From CAZKCK01 sp964552325 (lineage in GTDB: Bacteria > Bacteroidota > Bacteroidia > Bacteroidales > TTA-H9), in NCBI GenBank assembly GCA_964552325.1, contig CAZKHA010000054.1, forward strand, positions 1 to 20,502: a stretch of 20,502 nt of DNA. The letters are read 5' to 3'. Numbering within the stretch: position 1 is the stretch's first letter; the number at the start of each line of letters is the position of its first letter. A program made the position numbers and the translations under genes. Positions 14,178-20,502 of the stretch are shown piece after piece. The notes below the pieces were generated by a model. That model searched no databases. It was not told where the DNA came from and saw nothing but the letters and a program-made list of their open reading frames with translations.

Positions 14178-16379
14178 ATGAAGCCAAGCAAATCGTTTCT
14201 GGCAAAAAAAACCTTGGTGTTTTATAGCAGCCTGATGGTACCGTTTTTTTTGATGGCTCAAACCAAGGTTGAAGGTGTAGTTAACGATTCGGATGGCAAA
14301 CCTATTCCCGGCGTGAATGTGTTTATAAAAGGCACCATCGACGGTGCTGCTACAGCTGCCGATGGCTCATTTGGTTTTACAACAGCAGCTAAGAACGCGC
14401 AAGTATTGATAGCCAGCATGATTGGCTTTGAATCCTATGAAGTTCAAGTTGACCTCAACCAAAAGCTGGTAAAACGTGAAATTGTTTTGCAAGAAGCCAT
14501 CAACTCATTGAATGCAGTGGTTATAACTGCAGGAACCTTTGAGGCCTCAGATGAGCATAAAGCCGTGGTTTTAAAACCATTGGATATTGTAACCACAGCT
14601 AGTTCAGCTGGCGATTTATATGGAGCCTTGCGCTCATTGCCCGGTACACAACAGGTGGGCGAAGATGGCCGGCTTTTTGTAAGAGGTGGAGAAGCATCTG
14701 AAACCCGTTCGTATATGGATGGAATGTTAATTGCCAATCCCTATTCTTCTCAAGTGCCTGATATTCCTGCCCGTGGCCGTTTTTCACCATTCATGTTCAC
14801 TGGAACAGTATTTAGCACAGGCGGTTATTCAGCCGAGTATGGGCAAGCAATGTCGTCAGCTTTGGTTCTTAAAACCAATGGCCTTGCCGAGCGTACCGAA
14901 TCTGGATTATCAATCACAAGTGTGGGTGCTGGGCTTTCACATACCCATCGAACTGACAATAAAAGTATTTCAGCCTCACTCGATTATACAAACCTCTGGC
15001 CCTATTTTAAGCTCATTAACCAGAAGATGGATTATTCCCAGGCTCCCGAAGAACTAAGCGGCTCTTTATCCTACCGCTATAAAAGTAAATCAGGACAATT
15101 GTTACGGGTTTTTGGCAATTTTAGCCATGGCAACGTATCCATACAATATCCCAACTTTGATGCCGAGGCTACTACAACCCCTATCGGTTTAAAAAACAGG
15201 AACTATTACTTGAATTCTACTTACAATGGATCGTTTGGGGAGCAAACAACATGGTATGCTGGTATTTCGATGGCTTTGGATAAGGATGACCGGCAGTTGG
15301 GCATCGATAAACTTATTGAAGACAACAAGCTGCTGCAAGCCAGATTTACCATCAATCATTCGGTAAGCAAATCGGTAAAAATAAAATCGGGTGCTGAAGT
15401 CTATGGACAAAGGTATGAACAAGATTATTTTAGTAATGCTGCAACAGCTTGGTATAAAACTGATTTTCAAGAATATCAAACAGCCGCATTTGCCGAGGCA
15501 GAAATTACACCTTCGGCTTTGATAGCGGTACGAGCCGGTGTACGCTCAGAGTATTCGGGGCTTCTTAGCAAAGGCAATTTAGCGCCAAGGTTAGCAGCTT
15601 CGGTTCGTACAACACGCCACAGCCAGCTTTCGTTGGCCTTTGGACGGTTTTTTCAAAACCCAGTGCAGGATGTGTTACTTTATACACACCAGCCCGGGTT
15701 TGAACGTGCTGACCACGTCATCCTTAATTATCAATACACCCATAACGATCGTGTTTTCAGGGCTGAAGCCTACTACAAAGATTATTCAAATTTGGTGCAA
15801 TTTGCTTGGTTGCACAATCCTGATCCAACAACTTATACAAATACAGGTAACGGCTTTGCCCGTGGGTTTGACCTTTTCTGGCGCGACCAAAAAACCATTC
15901 GCGAACTCGATTACTGGATTTCCTATTCGTGGATTGACAGCAAAAGATTGTTTCGAGATTATCCTGTAAAGGCCACTCCATCTTTTATAAGTGAACATAA
16001 CCTTAATGTGGTGGCCAAGTATTTTGTTGATAAGATAAGCATGCAGTTTGGAGCTACTTATACTTTTGCTTCAGGTAGGCCTTACGAAAACCCTAACCAG
16101 CCAGGTTTTCTCGAAAGCCGCACAAAATCGTATCACGACTTAAGCGTTAATGCCAGCTATTTAACCGAGGTTTTTGGGCAGTTTACCATAATCCATCTAA
16201 TTGTTAGCAATGTACTGGGAACTTCACAAATATTCGGATACCATTATAGCTCAGAGCCTGGCGCCAACGGTTTGTATCAACCTTATGCCATTACACCTGC
16301 AGCCAGCCGGTTTTTGTTTGCTGGAATTTTTATTTCTATTGACCATCCCAAAAAAGAGACTGTTCGTAATATTCAATAA
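14178..16379 (+). CDS. TonB-dependent outer-membrane receptor with carboxypeptidase-regulatory-like domain
   Basis: This 733-residue outer-membrane receptor imports a ligand with energy from the TonB-ExbBD complex. Residues 1-28 are a signal peptide (hydrophobic core ending FLMAQ). About 30-115 is a CarboxypepD-regulatory-like domain (VEGVVNDSDGKPIPGVNVFIKG). The plug follows, with LFVRGGEASETRSYMDGMLI near 181-200, then a 22-strand-type barrel rich in aromatic strands. At 733 residues it is shorter than SusC-type receptors of about 1000, and no susD gene is present. The ligand is therefore more likely a metal chelate, cofactor or small peptide than a glycan, though this is inference. The frame extends back to ATG 14100, but the signal peptide fits the ATG at 14178. 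The next gene, encoding an exported protein, starts 16 bp downstream. Confidence 0.92.
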   Translation: MKPSKSFLAKKTLVFYSSLMVPFFLMAQTKVEGVVNDSDGKPIPGVNVFIKGTIDGAATAADGSFGFTTAAKNAQVLIASMIGFESYEVQVDLNQKLVKREIVLQEAINSLNAVVITAGTFEASDEHKAVVLKPLDIVTTASSAGDLYGALRSLPGTQQVGEDGRLFVRGGEASETRSYMDGMLIANPYSSQVPDIPARGRFSPFMFTGTVFSTGGYSAEYGQAMSSALVLKTNGLAERTESGLSITSVGAGLSHTHRTDNKSISASLDYTNLWPYFKLINQKMDYSQAPEELSGSLSYRYKSKSGQLLRVFGNFSHGNVSIQYPNFDAEATTTPIGLKNRNYYLNSTYNGSFGEQTTWYAGISMALDKDDRQLGIDKLIEDNKLLQARFTINHSVSKSVKIKSGAEVYGQRYEQDYFSNAATAWYKTDFQEYQTAAFAEAEITPSALIAVRAGVRSEYSGLLSKGNLAPRLAASVRTTRHSQLSLAFGRFFQNPVQDVLLYTHQPGFERADHVILNYQYTHNDRVFRAEAYYKDYSNLVQFAWLHNPDPTTYTNTGNGFARGFDLFWRDQKTIRELDYWISYSWIDSKRLFRDYPVKATPSFISEHNLNVVAKYFVDKISMQFGATYTFASGRPYENPNQPGFLESRTKSYHDLSVNASYLTEVFGQFTIIHLIVSNVLGTSQIFGYHYSSEPGANGLYQPYAITPAASRFLFAGIFISIDHPKKETVRNIQ

Positions 16380-16395
16380 CTTAATATCTAATTGT

Positions 16396-17034
16396 ATGAA
16401 AACCAAAATTTTATTATTTTCAATCGTATTGTTTCTTGGCCTTAAGTCACATGCACAAACCAAGGTCTATGATTCATTGATGCTTGTTACTGTACAAGAA
16501 TTGAAAGCATCTTCGCCTGACAAAATGCCCGATTTGGCTGCTCGGTTTGAACGTTTAATGCTAATGGCACCGCAGGAATGGTTACCCGTTTATTATGCTG
16601 CCTATTGCCAGACGGTTCAATCATTTACGTTGCAAGATGGCGATGCCAAAGACAATCTTTTAAATACTGCCCAACAACTAATTGATATGGCCTTGGAGCT
16701 TCAACCCAAAGAATCGGAATTATGGGTGCTTCAGGCGTTGGTGTATCAAGGCAGGATAATGGTAAACCCAATGTCGCGGGGCATGAAATACTCTCAAAAG
16801 GTTTATGAAGCCCTTTATACTGCCGAGAAACTCAACGCCAATAACCCAAGATGCTTTTACTTGCGTGGACAAAATCTTTTTAATACCCCAAAAATGTTTG
16901 GTGGTGGACAAGATGCAGCAAAACCAAATCTTGTTAAAGCCAATGAACTTTTTGATAGCCAAGTAGTAAAAGACCCTTTAATGCCCGATTGGGGCAAACA
17001 AGATAACAGGCAATTGCTTTCCAATTGTAAATAG
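16396..17034 (+). CDS. Exported protein with tetratricopeptide-like helical repeats
   Basis: This 212-residue protein has a clear signal peptide (MKTKILLFSIVLFLGLKSHAQ) and should be periplasmic. The mature part appears all helical. It contains short TPR-like pairs: LIDMALELQPKESELWVLQALVYQGRI, then AEKLNANNPRCFYLRGQNLF, and a FGGGQDAAKPNLVKANELF segment that resembles a GGG-type TPR motif seen in other Bacteroidota proteins. No enzyme motif was found. The frame is open back to 16201, but that part overlaps the receptor gene; ATG 16396 gives the signal peptide. It begins 16 bp after the receptor stop, so cotranscription is likely, and it may assist the receptor or pass its signal on. The function is unknown. 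Confidence 0.8.
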   Translation: MKTKILLFSIVLFLGLKSHAQTKVYDSLMLVTVQELKASSPDKMPDLAARFERLMLMAPQEWLPVYYAAYCQTVQSFTLQDGDAKDNLLNTAQQLIDMALELQPKESELWVLQALVYQGRIMVNPMSRGMKYSQKVYEALYTAEKLNANNPRCFYLRGQNLFNTPKMFGGGQDAAKPNLVKANELFDSQVVKDPLMPDWGKQDNRQLLSNCK

Positions 17035-17194
17035 GTTTTAAGAGCAAATTTTACCTTATATGTTGGGGCTTGCTGCATAAATACCGATCGAACCTCAGCC
17101 AGTGTAGGTGTATTGTCCGGATACAATATGATTTGTTACTGCCAGCCAGCAAACTAACGGAAGCTTTTCTTGAGAGGATATAGCCCAAGTATCG

Positions 17195-17202
17195 TACTTT
17201 TG
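17195..17202 (+). promoter_or_regulatory. TAnnTTTG -7 element of the histidine kinase operon
   Basis: TACTTTTG matches the consensus. It is 70 bases before the kinase ATG and preceded by a weak CTTG (17169-17172) at a 22-base spacing. It suggests that the kinase and regulator can be transcribed separately from the receptor operon. Confidence 0.45.
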
Positions 17203-17272
17203 CAAGCAACCAGGGTTTTGCACAAGCCTTTGCCACGATATTAGATGTATATATAAAATTCAATTGTCAAAC

Positions 17273-18298
17273 ATGTCAAAAGCCTTAAAGATAGTTGTTG
17301 AACAACTTATAGCCATGGTTCTTTGCGCTGCTATTGGTATCGGTACTTCGATCCTTTTTTCGCGTGACATCCAATGGGCTTATTTAGTTGATTTTGCCTT
17401 ATATGGAGTACTTATTGGCTATCCGTTGTGGATTGGAAATGCTTTGGTAGGCATGGGAGTTCGTAAGTTGGTTCCCTGGAATCATAGGCCGGTGTTAACA
17501 CTGTGGGCATGCTTAATAACTGGATTGGTTTACAGTATCTTGGCCATAATTGGGATTAATTATTTGTTTTATTCTTTCAAGTACCAGGGTGATTTAACGC
17601 TGCAGAAGCTGTTTCAAGAAGGTTTCTACACCATGTTAAGTGAGTTGGTAATAGCTTTTATCATTACGCTTATTATGTACTTGAAAGTGTTTTTTAACGA
17701 ATGGAGGCAGGGTTTGATCGAAAACGAGCAGGTTAAACAGTTGGCACTAAAGCATCAGTTTGAAGCATTAAAAAGCCAGGTAAACCCACATTTTTTATTT
17801 AACAGCCTAAACGTGCTTACCAGTTTGGTTGAAACCAACCAACAGCAAGCCGTCAAGTTTATTAAGCAATTGGCCGATGTGTATCGGTACGTGCTCGAAA
17901 GCCGCGATAAGGATTTGGTAAGCTTTGAAGAGGAGCTAAAGTTTACCAACTCGTTTGTTTTTCTTCAACGAATGCGGTTCGATGAAGGCTTTTCGGTTGA
18001 GATAGCCATGCTTGACACCAAATTTCTGGTCATACCCTTGGCCATGCAATTGGTGCTTGAAAATGCCATCAAGCATAACATTATTTCGGCCTCTCAGCCA
18101 CTGCATATCCGGGTGTTTGAGGAAGGCGAGTACTTTGTGGTTCAGAATAATCTACAACCGAAACCTGCCTTACATGGAGTAGGTTATGGCCTCAGCAGCA
18201 TTACACAGCGATATCTCCATTTTACAAAGTTGCCTGTTTCGATTCAAAAAGACAACTTAAGTTTTACCGTTAAAATACCTAAGATTAGGAATACTTAA
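17273..18298 (+). CDS. LytS/YehU-type sensor histidine kinase
   Basis: This 341-residue membrane kinase is the sensor of the pair with the next gene. Four hydrophobic segments lie near 9-30, 38-60, 75-100 and 120-142, with no large extracytoplasmic domain, so it likely senses something in or near the membrane. The His_kinase domain of the LytS type follows, with the phosphoacceptor His173 in QVNPHFLFNSLN. The ATP-binding N-box is LVLENAIKHN (Asn264), and a G-box-like GVGYGLSSITQRY is at 302-314. The ATP-binding domain is short, as usual in this family. ATG 17273 is preferred over TTG 17264, nine bases earlier. The regulator starts 12 bp after the stop. Confidence 0.93.
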   Translation: MSKALKIVVEQLIAMVLCAAIGIGTSILFSRDIQWAYLVDFALYGVLIGYPLWIGNALVGMGVRKLVPWNHRPVLTLWACLITGLVYSILAIIGINYLFYSFKYQGDLTLQKLFQEGFYTMLSELVIAFIITLIMYLKVFFNEWRQGLIENEQVKQLALKHQFEALKSQVNPHFLFNSLNVLTSLVETNQQQAVKFIKQLADVYRYVLESRDKDLVSFEEELKFTNSFVFLQRMRFDEGFSVEIAMLDTKFLVIPLAMQLVLENAIKHNIISASQPLHIRVFEEGEYFVVQNNLQPKPALHGVGYGLSSITQRYLHFTKLPVSIQKDNLSFTVKIPKIRNT

Positions 18299-18310
18299 AC
18301 TGGTTAAGGT

Positions 18311-19075
18311 ATGAATATAATAATTGTTGAAGACGAAAAACTAGCCGCTGAACGGCTTACCAAGCTTATTCAAAAATTGGTTCCCGAAGCCCAAATTGTT
18401 GCCAAGCTCGATAGTGTTGTGGCTACAATCCATTGGCTGCAGCATAATCCCCAACCTGAGCTTGGCTTTTTTGACATTCAATTGGCTGATGGCCTTAGTT
18501 TTGAGGTTTTTGAGCATTGTAAACCCGACTTCCCAATTATTTTTACAACCGCTTTTGATGAATATGCGCTTAAAGCTTTCAAGGTAAACAGTATCGACTA
18601 TTTGCTCAAACCTGTTGATGAAGAAGAGTTGCTTTTTGCCATCAAGAAATTTAAGACGCTTCGAAAATCAGAAACTTCCCCTAACCATGTTAACCTAAAC
18701 GCCATCGAAAAAGTGGTAAATGTATTGACCCGGAAGTTTAAAACCCGTTTTCTGGTCCGGGTGGGCGACCATTACCGCAATATAGCAACACAGCAAATTG
18801 CTTGTTTTTACAGTTTGAGCAAAGCAACATTTTTCACAACTACCGAAGGCAAAAACCTTGATGTGGATCTCACGCTTGAGGAGTTAGAGAAATGCCTTGA
18901 TCCTGCGTTATTTTTTAGGGTAAACAGGCAGTTTATTGTCAGTATTTCAGCCATAGTTGATATTGTGCACTATTCCAACAGCCGGTTAAAGCTTAAGCTT
19001 ATAATACCTACGGATGATGAAATAATCGTTAGCCGCGAAAAAGTTGGTGCATTTAAAGAATGGTTAAATCAGTAA
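18311..19075 (+). CDS. LytTR-family response regulator
   Basis: This 254-residue DNA-binding response regulator has a receiver domain at 1-115, with acidic pocket residues Glu7 and Asp8, phosphoacceptor Asp55 in GFFDIQLADG, the switch Thr79/Thr80 in FTTAF and Lys100 in LLKPVD. A LytTR DNA-binding domain spans about 145-254 (RFLVRVGDHYRNI... RVNRQFIVSISAI... IIVSREKVGAFKEWL). It is the cognate partner of the LytS-type kinase encoded just upstream. The target genes are unknown. The upstream receptor operon is the natural candidate, because such systems often regulate neighbours. No paired LytTR binding direct repeats were recognised by eye. Confidence 0.95.
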   Translation: MNIIIVEDEKLAAERLTKLIQKLVPEAQIVAKLDSVVATIHWLQHNPQPELGFFDIQLADGLSFEVFEHCKPDFPIIFTTAFDEYALKAFKVNSIDYLLKPVDEEELLFAIKKFKTLRKSETSPNHVNLNAIEKVVNVLTRKFKTRFLVRVGDHYRNIATQQIACFYSLSKATFFTTTEGKNLDVDLTLEELEKCLDPALFFRVNRQFIVSISAIVDIVHYSNSRLKLKLIIPTDDEIIVSREKVGAFKEWLNQ

Positions 19076-19141
19076 AAGTGTTGTTTATGAGTGTTTTATG
19101 TTAATATTGAACCCAAGGCCTGCTTACTATTTAGAGAGATT

Positions 19142-19158
19142 CCAAAAAACTTTTTTGG
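19142..19158. promoter_or_regulatory. Palindrome in the DAHP synthase promoter
   Basis: CCAAAAAACTTTTTTGG is a 17-base palindrome (8-base arms, one central C) lying 15 bases upstream of the TACCTTTG element. It overlaps the TTTG (19154-19157) that would serve as a -33 box. It could be an operator, but A/T-rich palindromes also arise by chance. It lies 66 bases after the LytTR gene. Confidence 0.35.
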
Positions 19159-19173
19159 GCATAAAAAACCTTG

Positions 19174-19181
19174 TACCTTTG
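19174..19181 (+). promoter_or_regulatory. TAnnTTTG -7 element of the DAHP synthase gene
   Basis: TACCTTTG matches the consensus exactly and is followed by CGCG and then the GTG at 19186. Any start upstream, such as TTG 19171, would lie inside the promoter, so this element decides the start codon and predicts a leaderless message. Confidence 0.6.
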
Positions 19182-19185
19182 CGCG

Positions 19186-20286
19186 GTGATTTGTAGAGAT
19201 ATCCATATAGAGCCGCTTCAAACCTGGTTGCCCACCAACGATTTCCCGTTAGTAATAGCAGGGCCATGCAGTGCCGAATCGTTTGAACAAGTCATGGTTA
19301 CAGCTAAAGGCTTAGCTGCCATCCCACAGGTAAAAGTTTTTAGGGCTGGATTATGGAAGCCTCGCACCCGTCCTAACTCTTACGAGGGAAGTGGTGCAGA
19401 AGGCTTGGTTTGGCTTAACGAAGTAAAACTTCAAACAGGACTCAAAACCTGTGTTGAGGTAGCTACTCCTAAACACGTTGAACTAGCTTTGAAACAAGGT
19501 GTTGACATTCTTTGGGTAGGGGCACGTACTACCGTAAACCCATTTTTGGTGCAAGAAATTGCCGAATCTGTTAAAGGTTTTGATATACCTGTACTAGTTA
19601 AAAACCCGGTTAATCCAGATCCTGAGCTTTGGCTAGGAGCACTTGAACGGTTTCAAAAAGCTGGTTTACATAAGCTTGCCGCCATCCATAGAGGGTTCTC
19701 GTTTTTTAAGCGCAGCCCTTACCGCAACGCTCCCATGTGGGAAATACCAATCGAAATTAAGCGCCTTTGCCCAAGTATCCCGGTTATTACCGACCCAAGT
19801 CATATGGCAGGTAATCGCCACTTGCTGTTCCCGCTAGCGCAAAAGGCCATGGATTTGGAGATGGATGGATTGATGATAGAAGTGCACAACCAACCCGATA
19901 AAGCACTAACTGATCGTGATCAGCAAATTAGTCCGTTGCAATTAGAGGATCTTTTAAAGCACTTGGTGCTTCGTCGTTCTAGCTATTCGAGCGGCAAAGA
20001 AGATACATTAGAACGCCTAAGAAGCGAAATTGACAAGCTCGACAATGAGTTAATCGAAATCCTTAGTCATCGGATGAACATTGTTGATGAAATTGGGCAT
20101 TTTAAAAAAGAGAACAATATAACTATTCTTCAATTGCGGCGTTGGCGCGAGATAATTGAAGATAGACTTGCACACGGGATTAGCAGCGGACTCGATAAAA
20201 CGTTTTTGCTTAATGTTTTGCAGCAAATGCACGATGAAGGCATCCGCCGACAAAATGCAATCATGAACGATAACCAAGAGTTATAG
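19186..20286 (+). CDS. Bifunctional 3-deoxy-7-phosphoheptulonate synthase / chorismate mutase type II
   Basis: About 366 residues. It catalyses the first step of the shikimate pathway (phosphoenolpyruvate plus erythrose 4-phosphate to DAHP) and the conversion of chorismate to prephenate. The N-terminal type I beta/DAHPS-KDOPS domain has AGPCSAES at 25-32, RAGLWKPRTRPNSYEG, HRGFSFFKRSPYRNAP and TDPSHMAGNRHLL. The C-terminal chorismate mutase domain, from about residue 272, has RLRSEIDKLDNELIEILSHRM and LRRWREIIEDR, typical of AroQ helices. I place the start at GTG 19186 because a TACCTTTG promoter lies directly before it. In many Bacteroidota the gene sits with pheA and tyrA homologues, but here none adjoins. 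Product feedback is likely through the mutase domain, by analogy with known fusions. Confidence 0.93.
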   Translation: MICRDIHIEPLQTWLPTNDFPLVIAGPCSAESFEQVMVTAKGLAAIPQVKVFRAGLWKPRTRPNSYEGSGAEGLVWLNEVKLQTGLKTCVEVATPKHVELALKQGVDILWVGARTTVNPFLVQEIAESVKGFDIPVLVKNPVNPDPELWLGALERFQKAGLHKLAAIHRGFSFFKRSPYRNAPMWEIPIEIKRLCPSIPVITDPSHMAGNRHLLFPLAQKAMDLEMDGLMIEVHNQPDKALTDRDQQISPLQLEDLLKHLVLRRSSYSSGKEDTLERLRSEIDKLDNELIEILSHRMNIVDEIGHFKKENNITILQLRRWREIIEDRLAHGISSGLDKTFLLNVLQQMHDEGIRRQNAIMNDNQEL

Positions 20287-20333
20287 TCAACACCAATTTA
20301 CATGTATCCTATCTTTTTGGTTGAAGTTTGTCG

Positions 20334-20438
20334 TCCTTCACCCTTCACCATGAACCCTTTACCCTTTACCCTTTACCCTTCACCCTTTATCCTTCACCCT
20401 TCACCCTTTACCCTTCACCCTTCACCCTTCACCCTTTC
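20334..20438. repeat. Heptanucleotide tandem repeat, consensus CCCTTYA, 15 units
   Basis: Fifteen consecutive 7-base units cover 105 bases without a break in phase. Most are CCCTTCA or CCCTTTA. Unit 1 (20334) and unit 9 (20390) begin with T, unit 3 (20348, CCATGAA) is degenerate, and the last (20432) ends in C. A pyrimidine-rich tail follows. It lies between the DAHP synthase stop and a bottom-strand terminator, so it is noncoding on present evidence. There are no spacers, so it is not CRISPR. Function is unknown; replication slippage is the simplest origin. Confidence 0.95.
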
Positions 20439-20454
20439 TTCTTCCTCCACCCAA

Positions 20455-20490
20455 AACGAAAACTCCCGTACTGATTGAACAGACGGGAGT
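20455..20490 (-). terminator. Hairpin terminator for a minus-strand gene beyond the window
   Basis: ACTCCCGT (20462-20469) and ACGGGAGT (20483-20490) form a perfect 8-bp stem with a 13-base loop. Read on the minus strand, the stem is followed by TTTCGTTTT, fitting a rho-independent terminator. It implies a gene to the right that converges on the DAHP synthase gene. Confidence 0.65.
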
Positions 20491-20502
20491 GAACGTAAAA
20501 TT

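Noticed and set aside
16201..16395. N-terminal extension of the exported repeat protein
   Set aside because: It overlaps the receptor's C-terminal coding region in another frame; the signal peptide begins at ATG 16396.
17051..17263. A 70-codon minus-strand frame upstream of the kinase
   Set aside because: It covers the intergenic region and the kinase promoter element, has no recognisable motif and starts close to the kinase ATG.
20334..20438. CRISPR array at the heptamer repeat
   Set aside because: The units are 7 bases, directly adjacent and without unique spacers; no cas gene is present.

Overview
The window looks like chromosomal DNA of a Bacteroidota bacterium, probably Bacteroidales-like. 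Three things point there. Several intergenic regions carry copies of the -7 promoter element TAnnTTTG that is typical of this phylum, and clear Shine-Dalgarno sequences are absent. The gene families are also typical: a TonB-dependent receptor with an N-terminal carboxypeptidase-regulatory-like domain, an ExbB-type proton channel with a long N-terminal extension, LytS/LytTR signalling, a class II ribonucleotide reductase and a DAHP synthase-chorismate mutase fusion. No phage, insertion sequence, CRISPR array or plasmid gene was seen. The order or genus cannot be fixed from the sequence alone.

Layout. Positions 1-2965 on the minus strand hold tatD and ansA (9 bp apart), tRNA-Ser(GGA) and an exbB/tolQ-type channel gene. 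A GT9 glycosyltransferase gene runs divergently from tatD (about 3022-4008). It converges on a metallo-beta-lactamase-fold hydrolase gene (4011-4646, minus). All later protein-coding genes are on the plus strand. They are a 1055-residue exported protein that I read as degenerate peptidase plus beta-propeller plus Omp85-like barrel (4869-8036); a half-size TauE/SafE permease followed by an FMN-binding split-barrel protein (8150-8964); the B12-dependent ribonucleotide reductase nrdJ, ending in a clear terminator (9227-12016); an ArsC-family thioredoxin-fold protein and fumC, again ending in a terminator (12098-13937); a TonB-dependent receptor with a small exported helical-repeat-like protein (14178-17034); a LytS-type histidine kinase with a LytTR response regulator (17273-19075); and the DAHP synthase-chorismate mutase fusion (about 19186-20286). 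The right end holds a 105-bp heptanucleotide tandem repeat and a terminator-like hairpin oriented for a minus-strand gene beyond the window.

How the genes fit together. Much of the window is core metabolism: dNTP synthesis, the TCA cycle, aromatic amino acids, asparagine breakdown and thiol-ester hydrolysis. The envelope theme is strong: an ExbB-type channel that could energise TonB-dependent transport, a TonB-dependent receptor with a likely periplasmic partner and an adjacent two-component system, a sugar transferase of the lipopolysaccharide heptosyltransferase family, and the Omp85-like fusion. The least ordinary items are the three-part Omp85-like fusion with a dead protease-like domain, the heptamer tandem repeat, and two genes whose start codons lie exactly four bases after a TAnnTTTG element, which predicts leaderless mRNAs.
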